Assembly: GCF_001026695.1 (NCBI RefSeq)
Contig: NZ_LDNB01000018.1
Span: 75,872-136,883 of the forward strand
Length of the DNA: 61,012 nt
From: Neobacillus vireti
Lineage (GTDB): Bacteria; Bacillota; Bacilli; Bacillales; Cytobacillaceae
Direction: 5' to 3'
Below the pieces are notes generated by a model that saw only the letters and a program-made list of their open reading frames with translations, did not search any database and was not told the DNA's origin. This document shows, piece after piece, positions 33,694 to 42,600 of the stretch. How positions within the stretch are numbered: the stretch's first letter is position 1; each line of letters opens with the position of its first letter. The translations under genes were made by a program, and so were the position numbers.

Positions 33694-34428
33694 ATGATGA
33701 AGAATCTGAAAGTGATCATTGTCGATGATGACCTTTCATCGAAAACACTGCTAGGCCACTATATTCAGTTATTCCCTGGATATGTGCTGGCGGGGGAAGC
33801 GTCGAGCGGTGAAGAGCTGATCGAGCTTGTGAACAAGAAGCAGCCGGATATTGTGCTAGTGGACATTAATATGCCTGGTATCAATGGTATCGAGGCAGCA
33901 CAGCTGTGTAAGGAAATGGTTCCGGCCCTTCAGGTCATCTTTACGACCGGTTATGATGAGTTTGCGGTGGAGGCGTTTAGTCTCTCGGCGGTCGACTATA
34001 TTGTCAAACCAATCGAGAAGGTCCGGCTGTTAATTTCCTTAGAAAAGGCGAAGATTGGTCTGCAATTGCACAAGCGATTGGAAGCGAAGCAGGGAGCGGC
34101 CGCTATCAATAAGCTTGCTATAAGATCGAATCACGCGTTTCTTTATCTTGACATGGAAGATATCGTAATCGTCGAAAAGGAAGGGAGAAAGTCGATCATT
34201 CATTTGGAGGCGGAGCAGGTGGAGTCCTCTGATTCCCTTCAGGATATCGCAAAACGCCTGCCGAAATACTTTTATCGAACTCATCGCTCGTACGTCGTAA
34301 ACCTCAGGAAAATCGTCAAGATTGAAGCGTTCGGTGAAACCTATCTCGCCCATTTTGCCGATTCGGACAAAATCGCCCATATTTCCAAATTACAAATTCA
34401 AACCATTAGCCGGCTAATGGGGAAATGA
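33694..34428 (+). CDS. LytTR-family response regulator (intact receiver)
   Basis: 244 aa from ATG 33694 (a GTG at 33685 is possible). The receiver has VDDD, PDIVLVDINMPGING with phospho-acceptor Asp57, TTGYDEF and IVKP. The C-terminal LytTR domain ends in YFYRTHRSYVVNLRKI. LytTR proteins bind pairs of short direct repeats upstream of target promoters and often govern wall, capsule and virulence genes. It is the last gene before the EPS operon and reads toward it. It is paralogous to the protein at 29574-30299, which has lost the Asp. A terminator closes the gene. Confidence 0.92.
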   Translation: MMKNLKVIIVDDDLSSKTLLGHYIQLFPGYVLAGEASSGEELIELVNKKQPDIVLVDINMPGINGIEAAQLCKEMVPALQVIFTTGYDEFAVEAFSLSAVDYIVKPIEKVRLLISLEKAKIGLQLHKRLEAKQGAAAINKLAIRSNHAFLYLDMEDIVIVEKEGRKSIIHLEAEQVESSDSLQDIAKRLPKYFYRTHRSYVVNLRKIVKIEAFGETYLAHFADSDKIAHISKLQIQTISRLMGK

Positions 34429-34429
34429 T

Positions 34430-34453
34430 AAAGAGGCGAGGAGCCTCTTTTTT
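34430..34453 (+). terminator. Terminator before the EPS operon
   Basis: 8-base stem AAAGAGGC / GCCTCTTT with a 5-base loop and T run. It overlaps the stop of the LytTR gene and separates it from the EPS transcript. Confidence 0.85.
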
Positions 34454-34580
34454 GTGTTTGTAGTTTGAAAGGTTGGAGTTGTGAGAAAATTTGGTAAATG
34501 GGTGTGAATTTAATACCAATTTTTTATTTATTATTCAAATATCTGTAAAAATGGTGTTTAATAGAGTAAGGGAGTTAAAT

Positions 34581-34635
34581 TTGACAAATTACAGTAAAAG
34601 CTGACAAATTGTGATATTATATTCTATATATTGTA
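34581..34635 (+). promoter_or_regulatory. EPS operon promoter with a 20-base-spaced direct repeat
   Basis: TGACAAATT occurs at 34582-34590 and again at 34602-34610, two helical turns apart. The second copy belongs to a CTGACA -35 with TATATA (34625-34630) as -10, 18 bases away. The upstream copy could bind an activator such as a LytTR or response-regulator dimer, or simply be a second -35. Confidence 0.5.
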
Positions 34636-34654
34636 GTGAAATTAGGAGGCCGAA

Positions 34655-35404
34655 ATGGAAGAGACTATAAGTTTAAAAGAGCTACTTGAGACCTTAAAAA
34701 AGCGATTGCTTTTAATCGTGTCGATAACATTAATAGCTGCCATTGTTAGTGGTGTGGTAAGTTACTTTGTATTGACTCCGATTTACCAGGCTTCTACCCA
34801 AATTCTCGTCAACCAACAGAAAAATGAACAAAATGTTTATAGCCCAAGTGAGGTGCAAACAAACCTTCAATTAATAAATACCTATAATGTGATAATCACA
34901 AGCCCGGCGATCTTAGATATTGTCGTAAGCGAGCTTGATTTAAAGATGACGGCTTCCCAGTTAAAAGGAAAGATTACCGTGGGCAGTGAAAAGGATTCAC
35001 AGGTTGTCAACTTGTCTGTTCAGGACCCGGATGCCTTAGTGGCAGCGCAAATTGCCAATAAGACGGCCGAAGTGTTTCAAACGGAAATTCCAAAGATTAT
35101 GAAGGTCGATAATGTCAGTATTTTAGCGAAAGCTGATATTTCGGAAAATCCGGCGCCGATTAAACCAAGGCCATTATTAAATGTGGCGATTGCCATCGTC
35201 GTCGGGTTAATGGCAGGTGTCGGCCTTGCGTTCTTACTGGAGTATTTCAATAACACGATTAAAAACGAGCAGGATGTTGAAAAAATCTTAGGTTTGCCGA
35301 TTCTAGGGGTTATTGCCACGATTGATGATCAGCAAATTGAAGAATTGAAATTGAAGCGGGCAGCACGAAAATCAACGTTAAGAGGTGAGACACTTGGCTC
35401 GTAG
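34655..35404 (+). CDS. epsA: EpsA-like Wzz/tyrosine-kinase modulator
   Basis: 249 aa. Two membrane segments (about 20-40 and 173-195) enclose an outer Wzz domain (LTPIYQASTQILVNQQ and following); the C terminus is cytosolic. The ENPAPIKPRPLLNV stretch before the second segment is the classical Pro-rich signature. It activates the BY-kinase EpsB and helps set polymer length. AGGAGG stands 8 bases before the ATG. The epsB start overlaps its last codons, so the two are coupled. It is the first gene of the EPS operon. Confidence 0.92.
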   Translation: MEETISLKELLETLKKRLLLIVSITLIAAIVSGVVSYFVLTPIYQASTQILVNQQKNEQNVYSPSEVQTNLQLINTYNVIITSPAILDIVVSELDLKMTASQLKGKITVGSEKDSQVVNLSVQDPDALVAAQIANKTAEVFQTEIPKIMKVDNVSILAKADISENPAPIKPRPLLNVAIAIVVGLMAGVGLAFLLEYFNNTIKNEQDVEKILGLPILGVIATIDDQQIEELKLKRAARKSTLRGETLGS

Positions 35405-36098
35405 GCAGAAAAGGACACAATCAAGTAAAGACCCAAGCCGAAAGCTGATTACGGCGATTGCACCAAAGTCACCGATTTCGGAGCAATTTCGGACTATTCG
35501 GACGAATATCCAATTTTCCGCAATTGATGAAGAAATCAGAACGATTATGGTAACCTCATCAGGACCCGGGGAAGGGAAATCAACGACAGCGGCGAACCTA
35601 GCCGTAACCTTTGCTCAGCTTGGAAAAAAAGTCCTATTAGTCGATGCCGATCTTCGAAAGCCAACGGTTCATTATACGTTTGGTGAGAATAATGGCTTTG
35701 GTTTTACGACGGTGCTGACAAAGCAAAGGACACTTGAAAAAACAGTGATTGAAACAGATGAGCAGGATTTATATATTTTAACAAGCGGACCGATTCCACC
35801 GAATCCAGCTGAATTATTAAGCTCGAAATCAATGGAGCAATTTATGGAAGAAGTAAAGGCGCAATTTGACTATATCATTTTGGATACACCGCCGTTACTG
35901 GCTGTAGCTGATCCACAAATTCTCGCAAATCAGTGTGATGGCTCAATTTTTGTTGTCTTTAGTGAGAGGACAGAAATAGAGCAGGCGAAAAAGGCAAAAG
36001 AATTGCTTGAGCATGCACAAAGCAAGCTGCTTGGTGTCGTGTTGAACAATAAAGAGATTAAAAATAATGATTATTACTATTATTATGGTACTAAATAA
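35394..36098 (+). CDS. epsB: EpsB-like bacterial tyrosine kinase
   Basis: 234 aa from TTG 35394 (AGGTG 7 bases upstream; the GTG at 35385 lies too close to that site). Domains: Walker A GPGEGKST at 57-64, Walker A' LLVDADLRKP at 81-90, Walker B YIILDTPP, and a C-terminal Tyr cluster NDYYYYYG, the autophosphorylation site. EpsA/EpsB regulate polymerisation and export of EPS. The start lies 11 bases inside epsA. Confidence 0.93.
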   Translation: MARRQKRTQSSKDPSRKLITAIAPKSPISEQFRTIRTNIQFSAIDEEIRTIMVTSSGPGEGKSTTAANLAVTFAQLGKKVLLVDADLRKPTVHYTFGENNGFGFTTVLTKQRTLEKTVIETDEQDLYILTSGPIPPNPAELLSSKSMEQFMEEVKAQFDYIILDTPPLLAVADPQILANQCDGSIFVVFSERTEIEQAKKAKELLEHAQSKLLGVVLNNKEIKNNDYYYYYGTK

Positions 36099-36197
36099 CT
36101 ACTTTCGACAACATGCGACAAAATACCTCCCTTTACTAGGACTTTCGACCGTGTTAGTCTTAATTAGATAACAGTTTATTAGAAGTGGGTGTGGCTT

Positions 36198-36962
36198 ATG
36201 ATTGATCTGCATTGTCACATATTGCCGGGCGTTGACGATGGAGCACAGGATTTGTCGGAGAGCCTGGAAATGGCGCGGAAAGCTGTCGAGCAAGGAATCC
36301 GCACGATTGTCGCCACGCCACATCATTTAAATAATCAGTATGAAAATCCAAAGCAAAGGATTCTTACTGGTGTCGAAGCGTTGAATCTAGCATTACAACA
36401 AGAAAAGATAGATTTGAAGATTTTAGCTGGTCAGGAAACACGGATTTATGGGGAAATGACCGCAAGCTACGAATCTGGTGAAATCCTCGCGGTTAATGGT
36501 ACCCAATATGTATTGGTCGAGTTCTCGTCGAGCCATGTACCGAGATATACGGAGAAGTTGTTTTATGAATTGCAGTTGAAAGGGCTTGTACCGGTGATTG
36601 TTCATCCGGAGCGGAATCAGCAAATCATCGGGCAGCCGGACCTTCTTTATCAGTTTGTCAAAAAGGGAGCCTTATCGCAAGTCACAGCAGCGAGTGTTTC
36701 CGGCGACTTTGGCAAGAAAATTAAAAGCTTTACGCACCAGTTGATTGAGGCGAACCTAACTCATGTTATTGCGTCAGATGCTCATAATACGGGGAATCGG
36801 ACGTTTAAAATGAGAGAGGCCTTTGACGTGATACAGGCGAAGTATGGGAATGAAATGGTGCATCAATTCCAAGAAAATGCAGCGCTCCTGGTTGAGGGCA
36901 GTCATGTTTATAAGGAAGTGCCGGAGCAAGTTAGGAAGAAGAAGATTTTTGGGATTTTTTAA
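36198..36962 (+). CDS. PHP-type tyrosine-protein phosphatase (YwqE/CpsB-like)
   Basis: 254 aa. ATG 36198 gives the standard N terminus MIDLHCHILPGVDDGA, whose HCH and Asp ligate the metal ions. Further ligands are in VATPHH, HPERN and SDAHN. Such enzymes dephosphorylate the Tyr cluster of the BY-kinase, here EpsB, 100 bases upstream. The intergenic bases before it carry TTCGACAA and GCGACAAAA repeats. The B. subtilis eps operon has no such gene at this place; ywqE is in the ywq operon, so this is a mixed arrangement. Confidence 0.9.
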   Translation: MIDLHCHILPGVDDGAQDLSESLEMARKAVEQGIRTIVATPHHLNNQYENPKQRILTGVEALNLALQQEKIDLKILAGQETRIYGEMTASYESGEILAVNGTQYVLVEFSSSHVPRYTEKLFYELQLKGLVPVIVHPERNQQIIGQPDLLYQFVKKGALSQVTAASVSGDFGKKIKSFTHQLIEANLTHVIASDAHNTGNRTFKMREAFDVIQAKYGNEMVHQFQENAALLVEGSHVYKEVPEQVRKKKIFGIF

Positions 36963-36989
36963 TAACACGGAAACTAGATAAATTTCCAT

Positions 36990-37205
36990 TTTGATTATAC
37001 GGGCCACCTTACAGGGAACGATTGTGTCCCATCTAAGCTGATAGGAATAGACATTATGTGACTATACATCTATGTCAGGCATTGGTCTGACCGGCGAGGC
37101 TTCCCTGTCCGTTATACATGGGGGCACTCGATCATGCTGTGGGGCCATTTCGGTCCTTAGGCGCAGGTCGTCAAATGGATGATGTGAGGCTGGGTTAGAT
37201 GCCCA
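36990..37205 (+). ncRNA. EAR-like (eps-associated RNA) processive antitermination element
   Basis: A 380-base gap lies inside the operon, immediately before epsC, exactly where the EAR element sits in Bacillus eps operons. The closing stem is clear: ACAGGGAA 37011-37018 pairs with TTCCCTGT 37101-37108, extended outward by TATACGG / CCGTTATA. Inside are GC-rich segments (GTCTGACCGGCGAGG) unlike the AT-rich surroundings. A second G-rich part (GGGGGCACTCG...GGGGCC, 37120-37160) follows. EAR lets RNA polymerase read through terminators of long EPS operons. The identification is by position and fold; boundaries are approximate. Confidence 0.65.
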
Positions 37206-37342
37206 CTTAAAAAAATATAAAAATAATAAATAGCTAGTGAAAGGATGAGTGTAAAGACACTTGTGTTTTCATTAGGTATTTATTTTTTTTGCCAGAAACT
37301 GTTCAGCTAGACGAATTTTAGAATAAAAGGGGGAATGATGGA

Positions 37343-39178
37343 GTGGTATACAGAACTCGGCTTGTTATCTTAGGACTATTAGATTCGATTCTTGTGTTAA
37401 CGGCACTATATATAAGTTATTATCCATTACATCCGTCGATTATCATTGACACAAAACTAGTGATAATCATAAGCGGGATAACACTTGTGGTCTGTCATCA
37501 TATTTTTGCTAGCTGTTACCGGCTTTATAATAAGGCGTGGGAATACGCAAGTGTCGGGGAGTTACTGGCAATTGTGAAGGCCGTAACATTCGCAGTGTTG
37601 ACGACTGCGGTTATTCAATACATAGCTCACTTTGAGATATACGTTAGAGCATTAATCACAACGTGGATGCTGTATGTATTATCGATTGGCGGTTCGCGCT
37701 TTGTGTGGCGAATGATTCGCGATACGTATTTAAAGGGCGATACCTCGAAAAAGAGGACGCTCATAATTGGAGCGGGTGCTGGCGGAGTCATGGTGGCCCG
37801 CCAATTGCAAAAAAGTGCGGATACGGAGCTAGAGCCAGTCGCCTTCATTGATGATGACCCGAAGAAATACAAGCTGCAGATTTTAAATATCCCGATGTTT
37901 GGTGATTCTAGTCAGATACAAGAGGCGGTAACGTCATTAAATATCGACAATATCGTGATTGCCATCCCGTCCTTAAAGCAAAACGAATTAAAGCGGATTT
38001 TTGATGAATGTGCAAAAACAAAGGCCAAGACACAAATCATGCCGATGCTAGAAGATTTAATGACAGGAAAAGTGTCCGTTAATCACTTTCGGGATGTCCA
38101 GGTGGAGGATTTATTAGGCCGGGATCCGGTGGAGTTAGATATTGCGGGCATTTCAGAACGGGTGTCAGGAAAAACAGTGTTGGTAACCGGTGCGGGCGGT
38201 TCAATTGGTTCGGAAATCTGCCGGCAGATATGTAAGTTTCATCCTAGTAAAATCGTTTTGGTGGGGCATGGCGAGAATAGTATTTATTTGATTGATATGG
38301 AGCTGAGCAAGCAATATCAAGGTCAAATTGAAATTGTGCCGGTGATTGGTGATATTCAGGACCGGGATAGAATTTTTGATGTGATGGATGAGCACCGGCC
38401 GTTTGTTGTTTACCATGCAGCAGCGCATAAGCATGTTCCGTTGATGGAGTATAACCCGAGGGAAGCGGTTAAGAATAATATTTTTGGGACGAAGAATGTT
38501 GCTGAAGCTGCTGATACCTTCGGTGTTCATACTTTTGTGATGATATCTTCGGATAAGGCTGTGAATCCTCCTAATGTGATGGGGGCGACAAAGCGGTTTG
38601 CGGAGATGATTATTCAGAGTTTAGCTCAGGATAGTGAAACAAAGTTTGTCGCAGTTCGGTTTGGGAATGTACTGGGCAGCCGTGGCAGTGTGATTCCGTT
38701 GTTTAAGAAACAAATTCAGGCTGGTGGTCCGGTAACGGTGACAGATCCTGAGATGACACGGTACTTTATGACGATTCCGGAAGCCTCACGGCTTGTGATA
38801 CAGGCGGGGTCCCTTGCTCGAGGTGGAGAGATATTTGTGCTTGATATGGGGGAGCCGGTTAAGATTGTTGACCTTGCGGTCAATCTTATTAAGTTGTCGG
38901 GCTATACGGTTGAGGAGATTGGCATCAAGTTTTCCGGCCTTCGGCCTGGGGAGAAGATGTATGAAGAGCTGCTGAATGAGAATGAGGTCCATCCGGAGCA
39001 GGTGTATCCGAAGATTCATATTGGGAAGGCGAAGGTTATTCGGGCGAAGGAGCTGGGCCGATTAATTGGTAGTTTGTTAGATATGAGTGAGATGGAGATG
39101 CATGATACTTTGATTGCGGTGGCTAATAATAAGTTTAAACGCACATCTGGATTAGCTGCAGTTAAATCAAATAATTGA
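37343..39178 (+). CDS. epsC: EpsC-like nucleotide-sugar 4,6-dehydratase, membrane-bound
   Basis: 611 aa. GTG start behind GGGGGAATGATGGA. Four N-terminal membrane segments (to about 125), a first Rossmann domain (LIIGAGAGGVMVARQLQ), then the catalytic SDR domain (VLVTGAGGSIGSEICRQI, HAAAHKHVPLMEYNP, MISSDKAVNPPNVMGATKR). The family (EpsC/CapD/PglF) converts UDP-GlcNAc to a UDP-4-keto-6-deoxy sugar, the entry to N,N'-diacetylbacillosamine-type residues. It follows the EAR-like RNA and precedes the second gtaB. Confidence 0.92.
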   Translation: MVYRTRLVILGLLDSILVLTALYISYYPLHPSIIIDTKLVIIISGITLVVCHHIFASCYRLYNKAWEYASVGELLAIVKAVTFAVLTTAVIQYIAHFEIYVRALITTWMLYVLSIGGSRFVWRMIRDTYLKGDTSKKRTLIIGAGAGGVMVARQLQKSADTELEPVAFIDDDPKKYKLQILNIPMFGDSSQIQEAVTSLNIDNIVIAIPSLKQNELKRIFDECAKTKAKTQIMPMLEDLMTGKVSVNHFRDVQVEDLLGRDPVELDIAGISERVSGKTVLVTGAGGSIGSEICRQICKFHPSKIVLVGHGENSIYLIDMELSKQYQGQIEIVPVIGDIQDRDRIFDVMDEHRPFVVYHAAAHKHVPLMEYNPREAVKNNIFGTKNVAEAADTFGVHTFVMISSDKAVNPPNVMGATKRFAEMIIQSLAQDSETKFVAVRFGNVLGSRGSVIPLFKKQIQAGGPVTVTDPEMTRYFMTIPEASRLVIQAGSLARGGEIFVLDMGEPVKIVDLAVNLIKLSGYTVEEIGIKFSGLRPGEKMYEELLNENEVHPEQVYPKIHIGKAKVIRAKELGRLIGSLLDMSEMEMHDTLIAVANNKFKRTSGLAAVKSNN

Positions 39179-39231
39179 TTAATAGATTCAGATCTCTCGG
39201 TTGGATTTTGAATAGAAAAGGTGGATTTTTC

Positions 39232-40113
39232 ATGAAACAAGTACGAAAAGCGATTATACCGGCTGCTGGATTGGGAACAAGATTCCTTCCGGCAACGAAG
39301 GCAATGCCCAAAGAAATGTTACCAATCGTTGATAAACCAACGATTCAATATATTGTTGAAGAAGCAGTGGCTTCGGGAATTGAAGATATTATTATTGTGA
39401 CGGGTAAAGGGAAACGTGCGATTGAAGATCATTTTGATTTTGCGCAGGAATTAGAGCAAAACCTGATTGAAAAAGGTAAGCTGGATATTTTGGAAAAGGT
39501 CCGTTATGCGACGGATTTAGCTGATATACATTATATTCGGCAAAAAGAGCCAAAAGGTTTAGGGCATGCGGTTTGGTGTGCACGAAACTTTATTGGGGAT
39601 GAGCCATTTGCGGTTCTTCTTGGTGATGATATTGTCCAGAGTGAGACTCCGTGTTTAAAACAACTTATGAATGTATATGAAGAAACACATTCATCTGTCA
39701 TTGGTGTTCAAACTGTACCAAATGAGGAGACGCATCGGTATGGGATTGTTGAACCTTCAATTCAGGACGGCAGAAGATATCAAGTAAATAATTTTGTTGA
39801 AAAGCCAAAGCCAGGGACTGCTCCTTCTAATCTGGCGATTATGGGGAGATATATTCTAACGCCTGAGATTTTTATGTATTTGGAGCAGCAGGAAACTGGA
39901 GCAGGTGGGGAGATTCAGTTGACGGATGCGATTCAGAAGTTGAATCAGATTCAGCGGGTTTTTGCTTATGATTTTGAAGGTAAAAGGTATGATGTTGGGG
40001 AGAAGGTTGGGTTTGTGAAGACGACGATTGAGTTTGCTTTACAAGAACCATCGTTACGGGAAGAACTTCTCTCTTTTATGGATGAAATATTGGAGGCAGA
40101 AAAGGTTAAATAG
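39232..40113 (+). CDS. gtaB: UTP--glucose-1-phosphate uridylyltransferase, copy 2
   Basis: 293 aa, start ATG 39232 after AAAAGGTGG. Same motifs as the copy at 22074-22958 (RKAIIPAAGLGTRFLPATKA, LLGDDIV, VEKPKPGTAPSNL); the two proteins share long identical stretches. It probably supplies UDP-glucose to the EPS pathway under operon control. The upstream copy would serve teichoic acid glucosylation. A 13-15-base hairpin overlaps its stop codon. Confidence 0.95.
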   Translation: MKQVRKAIIPAAGLGTRFLPATKAMPKEMLPIVDKPTIQYIVEEAVASGIEDIIIVTGKGKRAIEDHFDFAQELEQNLIEKGKLDILEKVRYATDLADIHYIRQKEPKGLGHAVWCARNFIGDEPFAVLLGDDIVQSETPCLKQLMNVYEETHSSVIGVQTVPNEETHRYGIVEPSIQDGRRYQVNNFVEKPKPGTAPSNLAIMGRYILTPEIFMYLEQQETGAGGEIQLTDAIQKLNQIQRVFAYDFEGKRYDVGEKVGFVKTTIEFALQEPSLREELLSFMDEILEAEKVK

Positions 40114-40129
40114 ATATTTAACCTTTTCT
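40098..40129 (+). terminator. Hairpin at the gtaB copy 2 stop, possible partial terminator
   Basis: AGAAAAGGTTAAAT / ATTTAACCTTTTCT is a near-perfect stem overlapping the stop codon, followed by a short T stretch (CCTTTTCTA). As an intra-operon terminator it would need antitermination, which fits the EAR-like element upstream. Confidence 0.6.
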
Positions 40130-40148
40130 AATTGAGGTGGATATTAGA

Positions 40149-40790
40149 GTGATTTATCAAAGGAATATAAAAAGAATATTAGATTTTGTTCTTGCTCTTA
40201 TCGGGATTGTAGTTTTGTCACTGGTATTCTTACTATTAATTATATGTATCAAGCTTGATTCGAAGGGTCCGGTGTTATTTAAACAGCGAAGGATTGGAAA
40301 AGGTAAATCAGAGTTTTATATTTTGAAATTTAGAACGATGAAAATCGATACACCAAAAGATACTCCGACACATCTATTAAAAGACCCTGATAGCTATATA
40401 ACTAGAGTTGGTAAGTTTATGAGGAAAACTAGTTTGGATGAACTTCCTCAAATCATAAATATTCTTAAAGGTGAAATGAGTATTATTGGGCCGAGGCCTT
40501 GCCTCTGGAACCAATATGATTTGATTGCTGAACGAGATAAGTATGGGGCAAATGATATTTATCCTGGGCTTACAGGTTGGGCGCAGATTAATGGTCGGGA
40601 TGAGTTGCCAATCGATATCAAGGCTAGGCTTGATGGTGAGTATGTAGAGAAGATGTGTTTCTTAATGGATGTTAAGTGTTTCTTTGGAACCATCGTTAGT
40701 GTTGTGAAGAGTGATGGGGTTGTTGAAGGTGGAGTTGGAGCAACAAGTAAGAATGAGGTAGCCGCTACAAAAAATCAAGCGAATCAGTAG
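40149..40790 (+). CDS. Undecaprenyl-phosphate sugar-1-phosphate transferase (EpsL-like)
   Basis: 213 aa. GTG 40149 lies 8 bases after GAGGTGG. One N-terminal membrane segment (about 10-33) and the catalytic bacterial sugar transferase domain: SKGPVLFKQRRIGKG, FYILKFRTMK, RKTSLDELPQ, LKGEMSIIGPRPCL and YPGLTGWAQINGRD. It starts the EPS repeat unit by placing a sugar 1-phosphate on undecaprenyl phosphate; with EpsC upstream the sugar may be a bacillosamine type. From here on the genes are clearly more AT-rich. Confidence 0.92.
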   Translation: MIYQRNIKRILDFVLALIGIVVLSLVFLLLIICIKLDSKGPVLFKQRRIGKGKSEFYILKFRTMKIDTPKDTPTHLLKDPDSYITRVGKFMRKTSLDELPQIINILKGEMSIIGPRPCLWNQYDLIAERDKYGANDIYPGLTGWAQINGRDELPIDIKARLDGEYVEKMCFLMDVKCFFGTIVSVVKSDGVVEGGVGATSKNEVAATKNQANQ

Positions 40791-40818
40791 ATCGTTGAGG
40801 CAGATGAGGTGCTTATAG

Positions 40819-42600
40819 ATGTATAACAAAATTAAATTATATATAAACACAATAAAGTATCTCAAACCCTCACAGATATATTATAGAGTGTTTAATAGAT
40901 TAAAACGAGAACTATATAAAAGAAAAGTATTATCAGTAAAAATACCTAACGAAATAAAAGTCAATAAAGGCCGAAATTACATTATTCCAGAGCTAGACTT
41001 TGATAAAGATTATTTAGATAGATTTGATATTGATGGCATCTTAAAAGATCAGTTCACATTTATAAATTTAACAAACCAAGTTGAATTATCGAAAGCGTGG
41101 AATAACAAAGAATTACAGCATTTGTGGAGATACAATTTACATTATTTTGAGTACTTATTTAAATTAGCTTATGAGTATTCTAATGGGAATAAACAAAATA
41201 AATACTACGAAAAATATAAAGAGTTAATTAAAAATTGGATTGAAAATAATCCTTATGCTTATGGAGATGGATGGCATCCATATACGATTTCATTAAGAAT
41301 CACGAATTGGATAGCTACGTACCAAATCTTTAAGGAGAAAATCACAGACGATAATGATTTTGATAAAAGCTTTAAGGAGTCTATATATTCACAATACAAA
41401 TATTTACAAACTAATTTAGAAAAAGATGTTTTAGGAAATCATTATTTTGAGAATATAAAAGCACTTATTATCGGAAGTGTTTTTTTTGAGGATACAAAGG
41501 TAAAAGACAAGTTTAAAAATGAACTATCGAAGCAGCTAGAAGAGCAAATACTTGAAGATGGGATGCATTTTGAATTAAGCCCAATGTACCACAAAATCAT
41601 CTTAGAAGACTTGATTAAAATTACGTACTGGCTTAAAGATGAAACAATATATAATCAGCTAATTCCTTATATTTCAAAGATGATAGATGTAACTTATAGC
41701 CTAGAAGAAAACTTTGGAAAGACACCAGCTTTTAATGATAGTGCAGATGGAATTAGTAAAGATTATAAAAGTATTTTAGTAACAAGTAAAAGATATTTTA
41801 ATTTAATTCCCAAATATAAAAGTAGTTTTGAGGACAGCGGTTATTACATTATACAAGGGCATAATAAAAAACTCATATTTGATGTCGGTGATATTAGTCC
41901 ATCATACTTGCCGGCTCATGGTCATTGTGATGCCTTAAGCTTTGAGCTCTCTATTAATAGTAAACCAATGCTTGTTAATTCTGGGACGTATAGGTACGAG
42001 ACTGGAAGATGGAGAGATTATTTTAGAAGCACAAAGGCACATAATACAGTTATGATCTCTGAACAGGAGCAATCCCAGTTTTGGGGAGGCTTTAGAGTGG
42101 CTAAACGTATAAAAATGGTGAAGAAAAAACAGTTTGAATATAAAAATATCAGCTTTTATGCCGGAGAGTATATTTCACATTCTGGGGATAAACATAAAAG
42201 ATTTATTGGTCATATAGATGAAAATAATATTATTATTCTTGATTATGTAAAGGCAGAATTAAAAGACAACCTTAAGAGCTATCTGCACTTTGTTCCTGGA
42301 ACTCATTTAGAGATTCAAGATAACATAATTCATGCTGTTCAGAGTAGAGAATCTATCAAAATAGCAGCAATAGGGACCAGTGAAATTAGCGTTGAAAAAG
42401 GATGGTACTCTAATCAGTTCAATGTTAAGGAAGAAAATAACTTTATAACACTTAAAAAGGTTGAAAATAAAGCATTTTTTGGATATCTAATTAATTTTAA
42501 TTCTAGTATATATCAAATCCTAGATTCAGAAAATGAACTGAAAATTATTAATGATAAAGAACTGATTATTAACTACCAAGAATTAGGAGATATGCTATGA
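40819..42600 (+). CDS. Heparinase II/III-family protein
   Basis: 593 aa. The N-terminal half is alpha-helical (toroid type, with LWRYNLHYFEYLFKLA and GDGWHPYTISLRITNW), followed by a beta-sandwich with PAHGHCDALSFELSINSKP and SGTYRYETGRWRDYFRSTKA, the conserved heparinase II/III C-terminal motif. No signal peptide is visible, although lyases of this group are often exported. Members occur in EPS loci next to glycosyltransferases, where they may edit or release uronate- or amino-sugar-containing polymer. GAGGTG precedes the ATG. The next gene overlaps it by 4 bases. Confidence 0.85.
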   Translation: MYNKIKLYINTIKYLKPSQIYYRVFNRLKRELYKRKVLSVKIPNEIKVNKGRNYIIPELDFDKDYLDRFDIDGILKDQFTFINLTNQVELSKAWNNKELQHLWRYNLHYFEYLFKLAYEYSNGNKQNKYYEKYKELIKNWIENNPYAYGDGWHPYTISLRITNWIATYQIFKEKITDDNDFDKSFKESIYSQYKYLQTNLEKDVLGNHYFENIKALIIGSVFFEDTKVKDKFKNELSKQLEEQILEDGMHFELSPMYHKIILEDLIKITYWLKDETIYNQLIPYISKMIDVTYSLEENFGKTPAFNDSADGISKDYKSILVTSKRYFNLIPKYKSSFEDSGYYIIQGHNKKLIFDVGDISPSYLPAHGHCDALSFELSINSKPMLVNSGTYRYETGRWRDYFRSTKAHNTVMISEQEQSQFWGGFRVAKRIKMVKKKQFEYKNISFYAGEYISHSGDKHKRFIGHIDENNIIILDYVKAELKDNLKSYLHFVPGTHLEIQDNIIHAVQSRESIKIAAIGTSEISVEKGWYSNQFNVKEENNFITLKKVENKAFFGYLINFNSSIYQILDSENELKIINDKELIINYQELGDML

